Positions 14,560-23,114 of a stretch of 64,000 nt of DNA are shown piece after piece; the first letter of the stretch is position 1, and every line of letters starts with the position of its first letter. The notes beneath the pieces were generated by a model that was not told where the DNA came from, made no database searches, and worked only from the letters and a program-made list of their open reading frames with translations. This DNA comes from Sorangium cellulosum So0157-2 (GTDB taxonomy: Bacteria; Myxococcota_A; Polyangia; Polyangiales; Polyangiaceae), in assembly GCF_000418325.1 (NCBI RefSeq), contig NC_021658.1, positions 14,240,501 to 14,304,500 of the forward strand, read 5' to 3'. A program made the translations under genes and the position numbers.

Positions 14560-15996
14560 CTACTTGCCGCCCGGACGCGGCCCCCTCGTCTTCAGCACGA
14601 TCGCCTGGGCCGCCGCGGCGTCGTCGAGGCCCGCCGGGACGACGCCCGCCTCGGACCCCCGGCCGCCGGCCGCCCCGCCGCCGGCCCCCGCCTCGACCAC
14701 GAGCGCCCCGTCCCGCTCTCGCACCAGGTGCGAGAACCGCCACGACAGCGCGTACCCCTCCGGATCCTCGTCCGGCGCGTGCGTCACGACCGGGACGCCG
14801 AGCCCCCGCAGCGCCGCCGCGAGCGGCTCGGCGCGCTCCGGCCCCATCGCGAGGAGCACCCGCAGCGCCGGCTCGTCCGCCGCGCCGGCGACGTCGCGCG
14901 CCCACGCCACCGCGTCGAGGTTCAGGCCGAAGCCGACGGCCGGCATCGGCAGCCCGAACCGCGAGAGCAGCATGTCGTAGCGCCCGCCCGCCGCGATCGG
15001 CTCCCCCGGGCCGTCGGCGAGCACGTGGAAAATTGCGCCCGTGTAGTAGGCGAGGCCGCGGAGCTCGCCGAGGTCGACGCGGAGCGCCGGGCCGAGCTCG
15101 GGGCTCTTGCGCGCCGCGTCCCAGAGCGCGCGCAGCTCGGCGAGCGGCGCCTCGGCGGGCGTGCCGGCGAGGAGGCGGCCGGCGCGCTCGAAGACCAGGG
15201 CGCCGTCCGGGTCGGCCTCGCCGCCGCCTGCGAGGTCGGGGAGCGCGGCGATGGCGGCGACGATGCGGCGCGGGACGTCGGTCGCCCGCGGGCTGGCGAG
15301 CACGGCGGCGAGGCGCGACGCGTCCTTCAGCTCGAGCACCTCCGAGAGCTCGGCCGCGAGCCCCGCCGGGACCGCGTCGAGCAGCGCGCGCGCGATCATC
15401 GCGTGGCCGAGGTCCACAACGACGTGCTCGAGGCCGGCCTCCCGCACCGCGGAGGCGGCGAGGCGGAGGATCTCCAGGTCGCCGCCGAGCGCGCCGACGC
15501 CGTACAGCTCGACGCCGGCCTGCGGGATCTGCCGGTGGCGCCGGGCGCGGCCCTGGCGCCGCCGGAGGACGGTGCCCTCGTAGCAGAGGCGGATCGGGCG
15601 GGGCGCGTCGGCGAGCCGCGTGGCCACGAGCCGGGCGATCTGCGGGGTCATGTCCGGGCGCAGCGCGGCGACCTCGCCCGACTCGGGCTCGATGAAGCGC
15701 AGCACGTCCGCGGCGTCGAGGGTGCCGAGGCCGCGCTCGAGCACCTCGGCGAACTCGAACGCGGGCAGCGCGACCGGCTCGTAGCCGTGCAGGACGAAGT
15801 GATCGAGCACGCGCTTCGCGAGCGCGCGGCGGCGCCGCGCCTCCTCCGGGAGGAGATCGCGCATGCCGGCGGGCAGCGGGTGCGCAAGCGCGCGGGGCGG
15901 CGCGGACACGGACGGCGCTGGCCGGTCCATTTCGGGCGTCGGAGCGTGGCGGTCTTCCCCTCGGGGGGCATCCCATCGCGGAGCGTCGCTGGACAT
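14560..15996 (-). CDS. hisZ: ATP phosphoribosyltransferase regulatory subunit HisZ
   Basis: This 478-residue histidyl-tRNA-synthetase-like paralogue activates the short form of HisG in histidine biosynthesis. Visible are the N-terminal PAGMRDLLPEEARRR motif, the class II motif 2 equivalent (LRPDMTPQIARL ... CYEGTVLRRR), PQAGVELYG, and the C-terminal GGRYDMLLSRFG block. The HisRS anticodon-binding domain is replaced by a divergent Ala/Gly-rich end. A further upstream in-frame opening exists, but family homology begins about 40 residues after the ATG at 15996. The 40 N-terminal residues are Pro-rich and probably disordered. hisG is not in the window; hisC lies at 25530-26612. Confidence 0.92.
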   Translation of the reverse strand: MSSDAPRWDAPRGEDRHAPTPEMDRPAPSVSAPPRALAHPLPAGMRDLLPEEARRRRALAKRVLDHFVLHGYEPVALPAFEFAEVLERGLGTLDAADVLRFIEPESGEVAALRPDMTPQIARLVATRLADAPRPIRLCYEGTVLRRRQGRARRHRQIPQAGVELYGVGALGGDLEILRLAASAVREAGLEHVVVDLGHAMIARALLDAVPAGLAAELSEVLELKDASRLAAVLASPRATDVPRRIVAAIAALPDLAGGGEADPDGALVFERAGRLLAGTPAEAPLAELRALWDAARKSPELGPALRVDLGELRGLAYYTGAIFHVLADGPGEPIAAGGRYDMLLSRFGLPMPAVGFGLNLDAVAWARDVAGAADEPALRVLLAMGPERAEPLAAALRGLGVPVVTHAPDEDPEGYALSWRFSHLVRERDGALVVEAGAGGGAAGGRGSEAGVVPAGLDDAAAAQAIVLKTRGPRPGGK

Positions 15997-16146
15997 CGTG
16001 GCCCCGCTTATACCGGCTGAGCACGCGGTGCGCACGCGGCGCGCACGTCCGTTGAGCTTGCCGTGGCAAGCGGTTTGCTGATCGGAGCGCACCACCGGGC
16101 CCGTGGGCCGGAAGCGCACGCGGCGCCCTCGACGGAGAGATGGCTC

Positions 16147-16866
16147 ATGGCTCTGACCGCCGTTCCGACCGATGTTCCGAGCGCCAGCACGAGGCCCGAG
16201 ACTCCTCCGGCGCCGTGCGGTCTCACCCCGCCGGGCGCGGTCGGTCCGCGCCCGGCGCCGCGGTCCGCGAGCGCGGGCCCGCTGGCCGAGGTGATCGGCA
16301 GGGCGAAGGAGGGGGACCGGGAGTCGCTCGACGAGCTCACGCGGCTCATCCGTCCGCACGTGGAGCGGCAGCTCGCGCGCTACCCGGTGTCGGACGAGGA
16401 TCGGCTCGACCTCGTGCAGTCGACGCTGCTGCAGGTGGTGCGGACGATCCGCTCGTTTCGCGGCGACTCGAGCTTCACGACGTGGCTGTTCCGGGTGACG
16501 GCGAACGAGGCGCTCATGCTGATGCGGTCGCAGCGGCGGCAGCGCGCGCGCATCGTCGAGGGGCTCGACTTCGAGGAGCTCGGGCTGCTCCCGACGATGC
16601 GCAGCACCATCGGCGAGGACGACGCCGCGTCGGCGGCGGAGCGGGAGGCGTACGTCCGCGAGGCGCTCTGCGAGCTGCCGGAGGACTACCGCGACGTGGT
16701 GCTGGCGCACTACCACGAGGATCTCGGCCTGCAGGAGATCGCGCAGAAGCTCGCGGTGAGCGAGAGCGCCGTGCGGTCGCGGCTCCACCGCGCGCGCGTG
16801 CGGCTGCGCGCGATCCTCAACGCGACCGCGTTCGGCCGGGAGATCGCCGAGGGCGTCGCGGCCTGA
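16147..16866 (+). CDS. ECF-type RNA polymerase sigma factor
   Basis: This 239-residue sigma-70 family protein of the extracytoplasmic-function class directs RNA polymerase to a specific promoter set. After about 45 disordered Pro/Ala-rich residues, region 2 spans about 50-120 (VSDEDRLDLVQSTLLQV ... FRGDSSFTTWLFRV). Region 4 with its helix-turn-helix spans about 165-220 (LPEDYRDVVLAHYHEDL ... SESAVRSRLHRARVRL). The start at 16147 is preferred over an upstream ATG because GGAGAGA sits six bases before it. No anti-sigma gene adjoins, and the downstream gene is convergent. Its regulon cannot be inferred here. Confidence 0.93.
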   Translation: MALTAVPTDVPSASTRPETPPAPCGLTPPGAVGPRPAPRSASAGPLAEVIGRAKEGDRESLDELTRLIRPHVERQLARYPVSDEDRLDLVQSTLLQVVRTIRSFRGDSSFTTWLFRVTANEALMLMRSQRRQRARIVEGLDFEELGLLPTMRSTIGEDDAASAAEREAYVREALCELPEDYRDVVLAHYHEDLGLQEIAQKLAVSESAVRSRLHRARVRLRAILNATAFGREIAEGVAA

Positions 16867-16971
16867 GCGGCGGCGCGGGCAGGAAGGCCGCGCGCGGCGG
16901 AAAGGCCGTGCGGGCGGAAAGGCCGCGCGCGAACATCAAGGTCGCGCGCGGCGGGAAGGCCGCGCGCGGCG
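16867..16971. repeat. GC-rich repeats between convergent genes
   Basis: Several near-copies of aaggccgcgcgcggcgg occur in about 100 bp between the sigma factor and the leftward phosphatase. The unit contains the self-complementary core ccgcgcgcgg, so transcripts from either side can fold into strong hairpins. It may act as a bidirectional terminator, although there is no T tract. Confidence 0.5.
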
Positions 16972-17667
16972 CTAGCGCAGGACGGAGATCCGGGCGGTCG
17001 CGTCGCGCCAGCGGCGGAGGACGTCCCAGAGCTCGTCCAGCGTGCGGAGGACCACATCGGGGTGGGCGCTGAGCAGCTCCTGCTCCGAGGCGAAGCCGCC
17101 GAGGACGGCGATCGACCGCGTGCCTGCGCGGCGCGCGCACTCGATGTCCTGGGGGCCGTCGCCGACCATCACCATCCGGCGCGGCTGGATGCCGAGGAGC
17201 TCCGCGAGGTGGAGCAGCGGCGCGGGCGACGGCTTCTTGTCGGCGACGTCGCCGCCGGCGACCACGGCGTGGAAGCGCGCGCCGACGCCGAGCGCGGCGA
17301 GCACCGCGTCGGTGGTCGAGCGCGGCTTGTTGGTGCAGACGCAGAGCGAGAGATCGCCGACGTCCGAGAGCTTCTCGATGATGTCCTGCGCCCCCGGCAT
17401 CCAGCGCGTGAAATCGAGCGGGTGCCGCTCGTAGTAGGCGAGGAAGTGCCGGAGGACCTCGTCGACGTCGCCGGACGACTCGGGGAGCTTGGCCGCGCGC
17501 GCGCACAGCGCGCGGGCGCCGTCGCCCACGTACCGGACGATCACCTGCCCCGGCAGCGGGGCGCGCCCGGTCGCCTCGAGCGCATGGTTCACCGCCGCCA
17601 CGATGTCGCCTCGGCTGTCGATCAGCGTGCCGTCGAGATCGAACACGACCGCTGTAGGAGCCATCAT
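16972..17667 (-). CDS. Phosphoglycolate phosphatase-like HAD hydrolase
   Basis: This 231-residue HAD-superfamily phosphatase has motif I DLDGTLIDS (about 9-17, nucleophile Asp), a helical cap, motif II CTNKP, a motif III Lys in the KPSPAP stretch and motif IV MVGDGPQDIECARR. The cap type and sequence resemble Gph, which dephosphorylates 2-phosphoglycolate formed during DNA repair. Other small phosphate esters are possible. Two adjacent ATG codons at 17667 and 17664 can both serve as start behind CCGGGGCG. It is convergent with the sigma factor and divergent from the gene at 17903. Confidence 0.88.
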   Translation of the reverse strand: MMAPTAVVFDLDGTLIDSRGDIVAAVNHALEATGRAPLPGQVIVRYVGDGARALCARAAKLPESSGDVDEVLRHFLAYYERHPLDFTRWMPGAQDIIEKLSDVGDLSLCVCTNKPRSTTDAVLAALGVGARFHAVVAGGDVADKKPSPAPLLHLAELLGIQPRRMVMVGDGPQDIECARRAGTRSIAVLGGFASEQELLSAHPDVVLRTLDELWDVLRRWRDATARISVLR

Positions 17668-17902
17668 CGCCCCGGAGCCTACGCCGGCGCCCTCGCTGAC
17701 GGAAGGTGCGGCGAGCACCGCAGCTTCCGGGAGTGAACTGTGGCGGGACGATTCGAGCGCAGCTGCCGCGCCACGGCTGAGCTCGCGGGGGGCCGCACGG
17801 CTCCGGCGCTCAGGGCTCCCAGCCAGTCGCGCCTTGACCCCGCACAGCTGGGCGCGCGGGCCTTGGGCCGGCTCCACGTCGGGGCGTAGACTGCCAGGCA
17901 CC

Positions 17903-18988
17903 ATGGACGGTGCGGCGCGCCTGCTCGCGTGGTTCCACGACGCCCTCGCGCGCCACCAGCCGGACGACGCGGTCTCGTTCACGGAGGCGCAGGCGCGCTT
18001 CACCTCGGTGCTGAAGGGCCTGATCGCGGTGGAGCGAGGCGGCGGGATGCTGTTCGGGATGGTCCTCGGCGGCGAGCACGTCGACGCGCTCGTGCGCGCG
18101 GCGCACCCGGCGCTCGCCGAGGCGGCGCAGGCCTTCCGCGCGCACTTCGAGCGGCGCTACGGCGAGCGCGGCCGCAGGGAGGTCGCCCGCATCGCCGCCG
18201 ACCTCCGCTACGCGCCGTTCCTCGACCGCGGCCCCCTCCGCGCCGACCCGGCCGTCGACGAGGCGCTCGCGCGGCTCATCGACGCTTGCCTCGACCCGCG
18301 CCGCGCCGCCCCCGGCGCGGGCGGGCGGGACGCGGCGCCCGAGGACGACCGGCTGGACGACATCCTCCGCAGCGCCCTGGTGCGGGGCAGCTTCGCCTCC
18401 TCCGCGCCGCGCCACGGATGGTCCGTCGCCGTGAAGCCCCCCTCTCCGGATCGCCTTCGCGAGGTGGCCGAGGTCGAGGCGCAGCGCGGGGCGCTTCACC
18501 CGCAGATCGAGGCGCTCTATGCCGCCATCGACGGCCTCGCCCTCCTCGACTCAGGCGCTGCGCCCTCCCGGGTGCCGTGGCCCGCGGCGCTCCCGCCGGC
18601 GGCGGTCGTCGTCCTGTCGCCGCTCGCGCGGGGGATCGTCCTCCGCAAATCGACCTCGTCGAGCAGGATGGGAGCGATCGAGCTCCACACGCTCGCCCGG
18701 CTGCCGGGGCAGATCGTGCACACGGAGTCCGACCGCGGCGTCGAGATCGAGCTCACGGTGGCGATGTACCTCGCGGTTCGCGCGGGGACCGCGGAGATCT
18801 ACCTGACCGCCGGCGACTACGCCTCTCCGGCGCACTTGCTCGCGCCCGATCTCGTGAGCTTCCTGCGCGCGCTCCGCGGCGCGGGGCCGCGCCTCGACGG
18901 CGTCCTCGTGGCCCTCTCGGAGGTGCTCGGCGGCGGCGCGTCGGCCCTCGCGGAGGTGCTCCGCGGCCGCGCGCCGGCGGTCGGGTGA
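17903..18988 (+). CDS. Hypothetical protein, 361 residues
   Basis: The family is not recognised. The start ATG 17903 is chosen because coding-like composition begins there and upstream in-frame sequence is antisense to the phosphatase promoter. The N-terminal half is helical and charged (FHDALARHQPDDAVSF; FRAHFERRYGERGRREV). The C-terminal half (from about 215) alternates beta and helix, with AAVVVLSPLARGIVLRK and VEIELTVAMYLAVRAGTAE. There is no signal peptide or membrane segment. It is followed after 82 bp by the APP1-type phosphatase gene on the same strand, so the two may be co-expressed. Confidence 0.65.
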   Translation: MDGAARLLAWFHDALARHQPDDAVSFTEAQARFTSVLKGLIAVERGGGMLFGMVLGGEHVDALVRAAHPALAEAAQAFRAHFERRYGERGRREVARIAADLRYAPFLDRGPLRADPAVDEALARLIDACLDPRRAAPGAGGRDAAPEDDRLDDILRSALVRGSFASSAPRHGWSVAVKPPSPDRLREVAEVEAQRGALHPQIEALYAAIDGLALLDSGAAPSRVPWPAALPPAAVVVLSPLARGIVLRKSTSSSRMGAIELHTLARLPGQIVHTESDRGVEIELTVAMYLAVRAGTAEIYLTAGDYASPAHLLAPDLVSFLRALRGAGPRLDGVLVALSEVLGGGASALAEVLRGRAPAVG

Positions 18989-19070
18989 GCCCCGGCGGCG
19001 CGCCCCCGCGGCGCCGCGGGATCTCCGGCCGGACAGCGCGCCGGCAGATCCCTTATCCTGCCGGGACGCC

Positions 19071-20309
19071 ATGACGATCGACGCCACCCCCGACGCGCCC
19101 ATCCCGTCGGTGCTGCCGAAGCTCGACGAGATCCGGCAGCGCATGGCCTCGCACACCGACCGGCAGGACGAGCGGCGGATCCTCGAGATCCTCGCCGGAG
19201 CGACCGCCGCCGAGCTCGACGAGCTGCTCGTCCTGCTCGACCTGCCCGCGCTGCTCGGCGACGTCGACGATCGCCTCCTCGGCCCCGACAACCGCACCGC
19301 GCTGCTCGAGCTCTTGACCGCCGAGCGCCTCGGCGACCTCGGCGTCCCGGCGCGCGCCGCGCTCGCCTCGGCGCTGCAGCGCGGCCGCACGGGCCGCCGC
19401 GACGAGCAGGCGCTGCGCCGCCTCTGGCTCGGCACGCGCGGCGCCGACGTCACGCGGCTCAAGAACGCGCTCGACGGCCGGGGCCGCTACCACGACCTCC
19501 ACCAGCTTTTTTATCACGACATCGACGACGACGACCTGCGCGAGGAGCTCCTCGCGCACGTCGCGGCCGAGGCCGTCCCGACGGGCGAGGTGAAGATCCT
19601 CTCCGACATCGACGACACCTTCTATGCGAACTGGAAGGACGCGCGGTATCCGAAGAAGACCGTCTATCCCGGCGTCCTCCAGTTCTACGCGGAGCTCGAC
19701 CGCGGGCCGGGCCCGGAGCCCGGGCGGGCCGGCGACCTGACCTTCGTCACGGCCCGCCCCGGCGACCGCCTCGGCCTCGTCGAGGACGCGACGCTGAGGG
19801 CGCTCGCCGCGCGCGGCCAGCTCGCCGCGACCGTGCTCGCGGGCTCGTTCACGCGCCTCATCGGCAATCGCGCGATCGCGGAGAAGAAGCTCGAGAACTT
19901 CCTGGAATACCGGCGGCTGTACCCCGAGTATGGATTCGTCTTCGTCGGCGACAGCGGGCAGGGCGACATCCATTTCGGCCAGCGCATGCTCGAGCTCGCG
20001 CCGGCGTCGGTCCAGGCGATCTTCATCCACGACGTCGTCGCGACGCCCGAGCGCGCGCGGCAGGAGCTCGCGGTCTCTGGCGTGCACCTGTTCGACACGT
20101 ACCTCGGCGCCGCCGCCGTGGCGCTCGAGCGCGCCCTCCTCGGCCCGGAGGGCGCGGCGCGCGTGGCCGAGGCCGCGCTCGAGGCGTTCGCCGCGATCCC
20201 GTTCCCGTCGCACGAAGGCCGCGAGCCGCGCCGACTCGAGATGATGCGCGACGCCGCGCGGCTCAACGAGCTCCTGCCGCCGTCGCTGCGGATCGCGACG
20301 AGCCCGTGA
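19071..20309 (+). CDS. APP1-type phosphatase domain protein (DUF2183)
   Basis: This 412-residue protein has a helical N-terminal domain of about 165 residues (LKNALDGRGRYHDLHQLFYHDI) followed by the catalytic domain of the yeast App1 phosphatidate phosphatase family. The HAD-like DxDxT motif is seen as SDIDDTFY (about 177-184), then FVTARP (about 225) and the C-terminal GDSGQGD motif (about 293-299). By family, it should hydrolyse phosphate from phosphatidate or related lipids. There is no signal peptide, so it is probably cytosolic or peripheral. The downstream Cys-rich lipoprotein gene is convergent. Confidence 0.82.
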   Translation: MTIDATPDAPIPSVLPKLDEIRQRMASHTDRQDERRILEILAGATAAELDELLVLLDLPALLGDVDDRLLGPDNRTALLELLTAERLGDLGVPARAALASALQRGRTGRRDEQALRRLWLGTRGADVTRLKNALDGRGRYHDLHQLFYHDIDDDDLREELLAHVAAEAVPTGEVKILSDIDDTFYANWKDARYPKKTVYPGVLQFYAELDRGPGPEPGRAGDLTFVTARPGDRLGLVEDATLRALAARGQLAATVLAGSFTRLIGNRAIAEKKLENFLEYRRLYPEYGFVFVGDSGQGDIHFGQRMLELAPASVQAIFIHDVVATPERARQELAVSGVHLFDTYLGAAAVALERALLGPEGAARVAEAALEAFAAIPFPSHEGREPRRLEMMRDAARLNELLPPSLRIATSP

Positions 20310-20381
20310 GCCGCGCTCCGAGGGATTCGAGCTCGACGCGGGGAGGCAAGACGGTGACGTCCTCCTCCTCGAGGTGAACGA

Positions 20382-20993
20382 TCAGGGGAGGTTGAAAAAC
20401 TCCTGACAGCAGCCCTTCTTCACCCCGCACAGGTCGGGGAGGGGTTCTTCACAGGTCCCGACCTCCACGCTGTCGACGAGGCAGACGCACGTCGTCGTGC
20501 CGCCAGCGGGCGTCTCGCACCGCATCTCGTGCCGCTTGCCCAGGCACGTGGCCTCGCACGAGCACGTCATCTCGCCGCCCACGGCGCCTCCGCCGGAGCA
20601 CAGCTCGCCGCCGGCGCATCCGTGCGTCTCCATGCACGTACTCAGCGCGGCCACCTGCTCCTCGCACGAGGGGGGCACGTCGCGCGGACACGTGGAAGCG
20701 TAGGGCAGGGCGCACGTGAAGAGCACGGCGGCCTTGTCCTCGCACGAGGCGCCGGCCTCCTCCATCGCCTCGTCGCAGAAGTCCTCGCAGTCCGACTCCG
20801 CATTTTCGCAGCCGTTCGCGTTGACCGCGTTGCAGTAATTCATGCACGCCTGCCGGGCGTCCAGGCCGTCCGAGCCGCCAGCGCCGCTCGAGCCGACAGG
20901 CTCCTTGTCCTCATCGACGGAGCCGCACGCGGCGAGCAGGCCCATCGCGCCCACGCACAGCGTCATCCCAAGGTCATTCAGAAGGTTTCGCAT
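20382..20993 (-). CDS. Cysteine-rich lipoprotein
   Basis: This 203-residue protein has a lipoprotein signal (VGAMGLLAACGS, Cys at about 23). It also has some two dozen further cysteines spaced as small disulfide modules, for example ACMNYCNAV ... GCENAESDCEDFC and CTCSCEA-type spacings. The mature protein starts with a Gly/Ser linker. Such Cys-rich secreted lipoproteins are common in large myxobacterial genomes and have no assigned function. It probably sits on the periplasmic or outer face of the outer membrane. Confidence 0.8.
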   Translation of the reverse strand: MRNLLNDLGMTLCVGAMGLLAACGSVDEDKEPVGSSGAGGSDGLDARQACMNYCNAVNANGCENAESDCEDFCDEAMEEAGASCEDKAAVLFTCALPYASTCPRDVPPSCEEQVAALSTCMETHGCAGGELCSGGGAVGGEMTCSCEATCLGKRHEMRCETPAGGTTTCVCLVDSVEVGTCEEPLPDLCGVKKGCCQEFFNLP

Positions 20994-21066
20994 CGCGCGA
21001 TGCTAGCCGGGGCCGCGCGCGCCGACAGCGGCGAGCAACAAGCGGACGCCGCGCCGCGCCTCCCCC

Positions 21067-22239
21067 TCAGGCCGCGCCGACCGCGGCGACGAAGCGATCC
21101 ACCTCGGATTCGTCGTTGTAGTAATGGACCGAGGCGCGCACCAGATCGGGGATCCCGCGCGCCTCGAAGTCGAGCAGCGTCCCCGCCGCGGTCGACACGC
21201 TGACGTGGATCGCCTGGGCGCCGAGCCGCGCCTTGACGGCCGTGGCGTCCTCGCCGTCCCGGGTGAAGGTCACGATGCCGCAGCGCTGCTCCCCGAGATC
21301 GCGCACGGCGACCCCGGGGAGCTCGGCCAGCCGCGCGCGCAGGCGCTCGGCCAGCGCGCAGACCCGGTCGCGGATCGCCGGCAGGCCCAGCCGGAGCGCG
21401 ACCTCGGCCGCCGCGCCGAGCCCGAGCCGCCCGGCGACGTAGCTCTCCCAGTTCTCGAAGCGCCGGGCGTCCGGCCGCAGCTCGTAGCGGCCCGGCGCGG
21501 TCCAGGTGGCCGCGTGGAGGTCGAGGAACGGCGGCTCCAGCCGGTCGAGCAGCGCGCGCCGCACGTAGAGGAAGCCGGTGCCGCGCGGCCCGCGCAGGTA
21601 CTTGCGCCCCGTCGCCGACAGGAAATCGCAGCCGATCGCCTCGACGTCGATCGGCAGCTGCCCCACCGACTGGCAGGCGTCGAGCAGGAAGGGCACGCCC
21701 GCCGCCCTCGCGCGGCGGCCGATCGCCTCCGCCGGGTTGACCAGGCCGCCGTTCGTCGGCACGTGGGTGATCGCGATCAGCTTCACCCGCTCGTCGAGCA
21801 GGCGATCGAGCGCGGGCAGCGAGACCGCGCCGCGCTCGTCGCTCGGGATCGGGACGATCTCCGCGCCGGTGCGCCGCGCGACCTGCAAGAACGCGATGTA
21901 GTTCGAGGCGTACTCGGCCCGCGCGGTCAGGATGCGATCGCCCGGGCCGAAGCGGAGCGAGTAGAACGCCATGTCCCAGGCGCGCGTGGCGTTCTCGACG
22001 AGCGCGATCTCGTCCGGCGCCGCGCCGACGAGCCGCGCGATCGACCCGTAGACCGCCGCGAGCCGCTCGCCCGCCTCCGCCTCGGCCTCGTAGCCGCCGA
22101 TGGCCGCCTCGCGCCGCAGGTGCTCGACCACCGTGTCGACGACCGCGGCCGGGGGCAGCGACGACCCCGCGTTGTTGAAGTGCAGGACGCTGGCGCAGGC
22201 CGGGGTGTCGCGGCGCAGCGCGGCGATATCCATCGTCAT
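21067..22239 (-). CDS. Class V aminotransferase / cysteine-desulfurase-like PLP enzyme
   Basis: This 390-residue fold-type I PLP enzyme has HFNNAGSSLPP near residue 20, Asp187 and Gln190 in LLDACQSVGQ, and the Schiff-base Lys213 in SATGRKYLRGPRG. These features place it in the class V (SufS/selenocysteine lyase/isopenicillin-N-epimerase-like) group. No conserved reactive Cys loop of desulfurases stands out, so an aminotransferase, lyase or epimerase role is more likely than sulfur mobilisation. The start 22239 follows GAGGAG nine bases upstream. It lies 80 bp downstream of the AraC regulator on the same strand and may be controlled by it. Confidence 0.88.
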   Translation of the reverse strand: MTMDIAALRRDTPACASVLHFNNAGSSLPPAAVVDTVVEHLRREAAIGGYEAEAEAGERLAAVYGSIARLVGAAPDEIALVENATRAWDMAFYSLRFGPGDRILTARAEYASNYIAFLQVARRTGAEIVPIPSDERGAVSLPALDRLLDERVKLIAITHVPTNGGLVNPAEAIGRRARAAGVPFLLDACQSVGQLPIDVEAIGCDFLSATGRKYLRGPRGTGFLYVRRALLDRLEPPFLDLHAATWTAPGRYELRPDARRFENWESYVAGRLGLGAAAEVALRLGLPAIRDRVCALAERLRARLAELPGVAVRDLGEQRCGIVTFTRDGEDATAVKARLGAQAIHVSVSTAAGTLLDFEARGIPDLVRASVHYYNDESEVDRFVAAVGAA

Positions 22240-22319
22240 GACGTCATCTCCTCGCCAGGCCGACACGCTGCCGGCAGGGCAGCACCACGTCAATCGCAGA
22301 GGCCGCCCCCGGCGCCGGC

Positions 22320-23072
22320 TTACCGCATCAGCCCGGTGCGCAGCTCGGTCGGGGAGTAGCCGAGCATGCGGCGGCAGGTCCGCGAGAAGTGCGCGAGGTC
22401 GGCGAACCCCGCGGCGTGGGCGGCGCCCGTCGCGTCGAGGCGGGCGAACGCCGCCAGCGCGACGAGGAGGCGGCGCCAGAGCTGGAAGGTGCGGATCGGC
22501 ACCCCCACGTCGCGCACGAACAGCGCCTGCAAGTGCGCCTCGGAGATCCCGGCGTGCGCGACCGCGCGCCGCCGGTCCCCCGCCGGATCGCGCAGCGCCT
22601 CGAGGACGCGGGCGACGCGCCCGTCCGGGTCGCGCCGCGGCGACGCCTGCGCGAGCCAGGCCGCGATCTCCCGGGCGAGGCCGTCGAGGACGTCGGGGCG
22701 CGACAGGGACGCGCGGTGCGCCGCCACGGCCCCGTCGACGCGCGCGAGGAGGCGGCCCTCGAGCGGGCAGGCCCCGCCGCGCTGGCGCGCGTAGCCCGCC
22801 ACGTGCGGCGTCTCCTCGGGGTCGTAGAGGAGCCCGATCGTGGGCCCGGGGCTCGAGGCGGCGTGCCAGAGGTCCGGGGGCACCACGACCGCGCGCCCGC
22901 GCACGACGGCGCCGCCCGGCTCCGGCACGGCCACCGTGACGTCGCTCTCCAGCCCGACCAGGACCGCCGCGCCGTGCTCGGCGTGGAGGGACGACGCCAT
23001 CGCGGTCGAGGCGCGCACCGCGAAGGACTCCGCGATCACGGCGCCGATCCGGGATTCGTTCAAGCGGCCCAC
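22320..23072 (-). CDS. AraC family transcriptional regulator
   Basis: This protein of about 250 residues has an N-terminal cupin-like sensor (HAEHGAAVLVGLESDV; GRAVVVPPDLWHAASS) and a C-terminal double helix-turn-helix of the AraC/XylS type (HAAGFADLAHFSRTCRRMLGYSPTELR). No ATG is available before the cupin begins, so a GTG at 23072 behind GAGG is proposed; a TTG four codons later is also possible. Its start lies 42 bp from that of the divergent P450 gene, so one short region serves both. It could control P450, the aminotransferase, or both. Confidence 0.82.
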   Translation of the reverse strand: MGRLNESRIGAVIAESFAVRASTAMASSLHAEHGAAVLVGLESDVTVAVPEPGGAVVRGRAVVVPPDLWHAASSPGPTIGLLYDPEETPHVAGYARQRGGACPLEGRLLARVDGAVAAHRASLSRPDVLDGLAREIAAWLAQASPRRDPDGRVARVLEALRDPAGDRRRAVAHAGISEAHLQALFVRDVGVPIRTFQLWRRLLVALAAFARLDATGAAHAAGFADLAHFSRTCRRMLGYSPTELRTGLMR

Positions 23073-23114
23073 GCCCTCGAATCCTACCCTGGCTCGCGAC
23101 GGAGGTCGTGAGCG

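Noticed and set aside
15997..16788. N-terminal extension of HisZ by about 260 residues
   Set aside because: The extension is antisense to the ECF sigma factor and has no homology; HisZ similarity starts behind the ATG at 15996.
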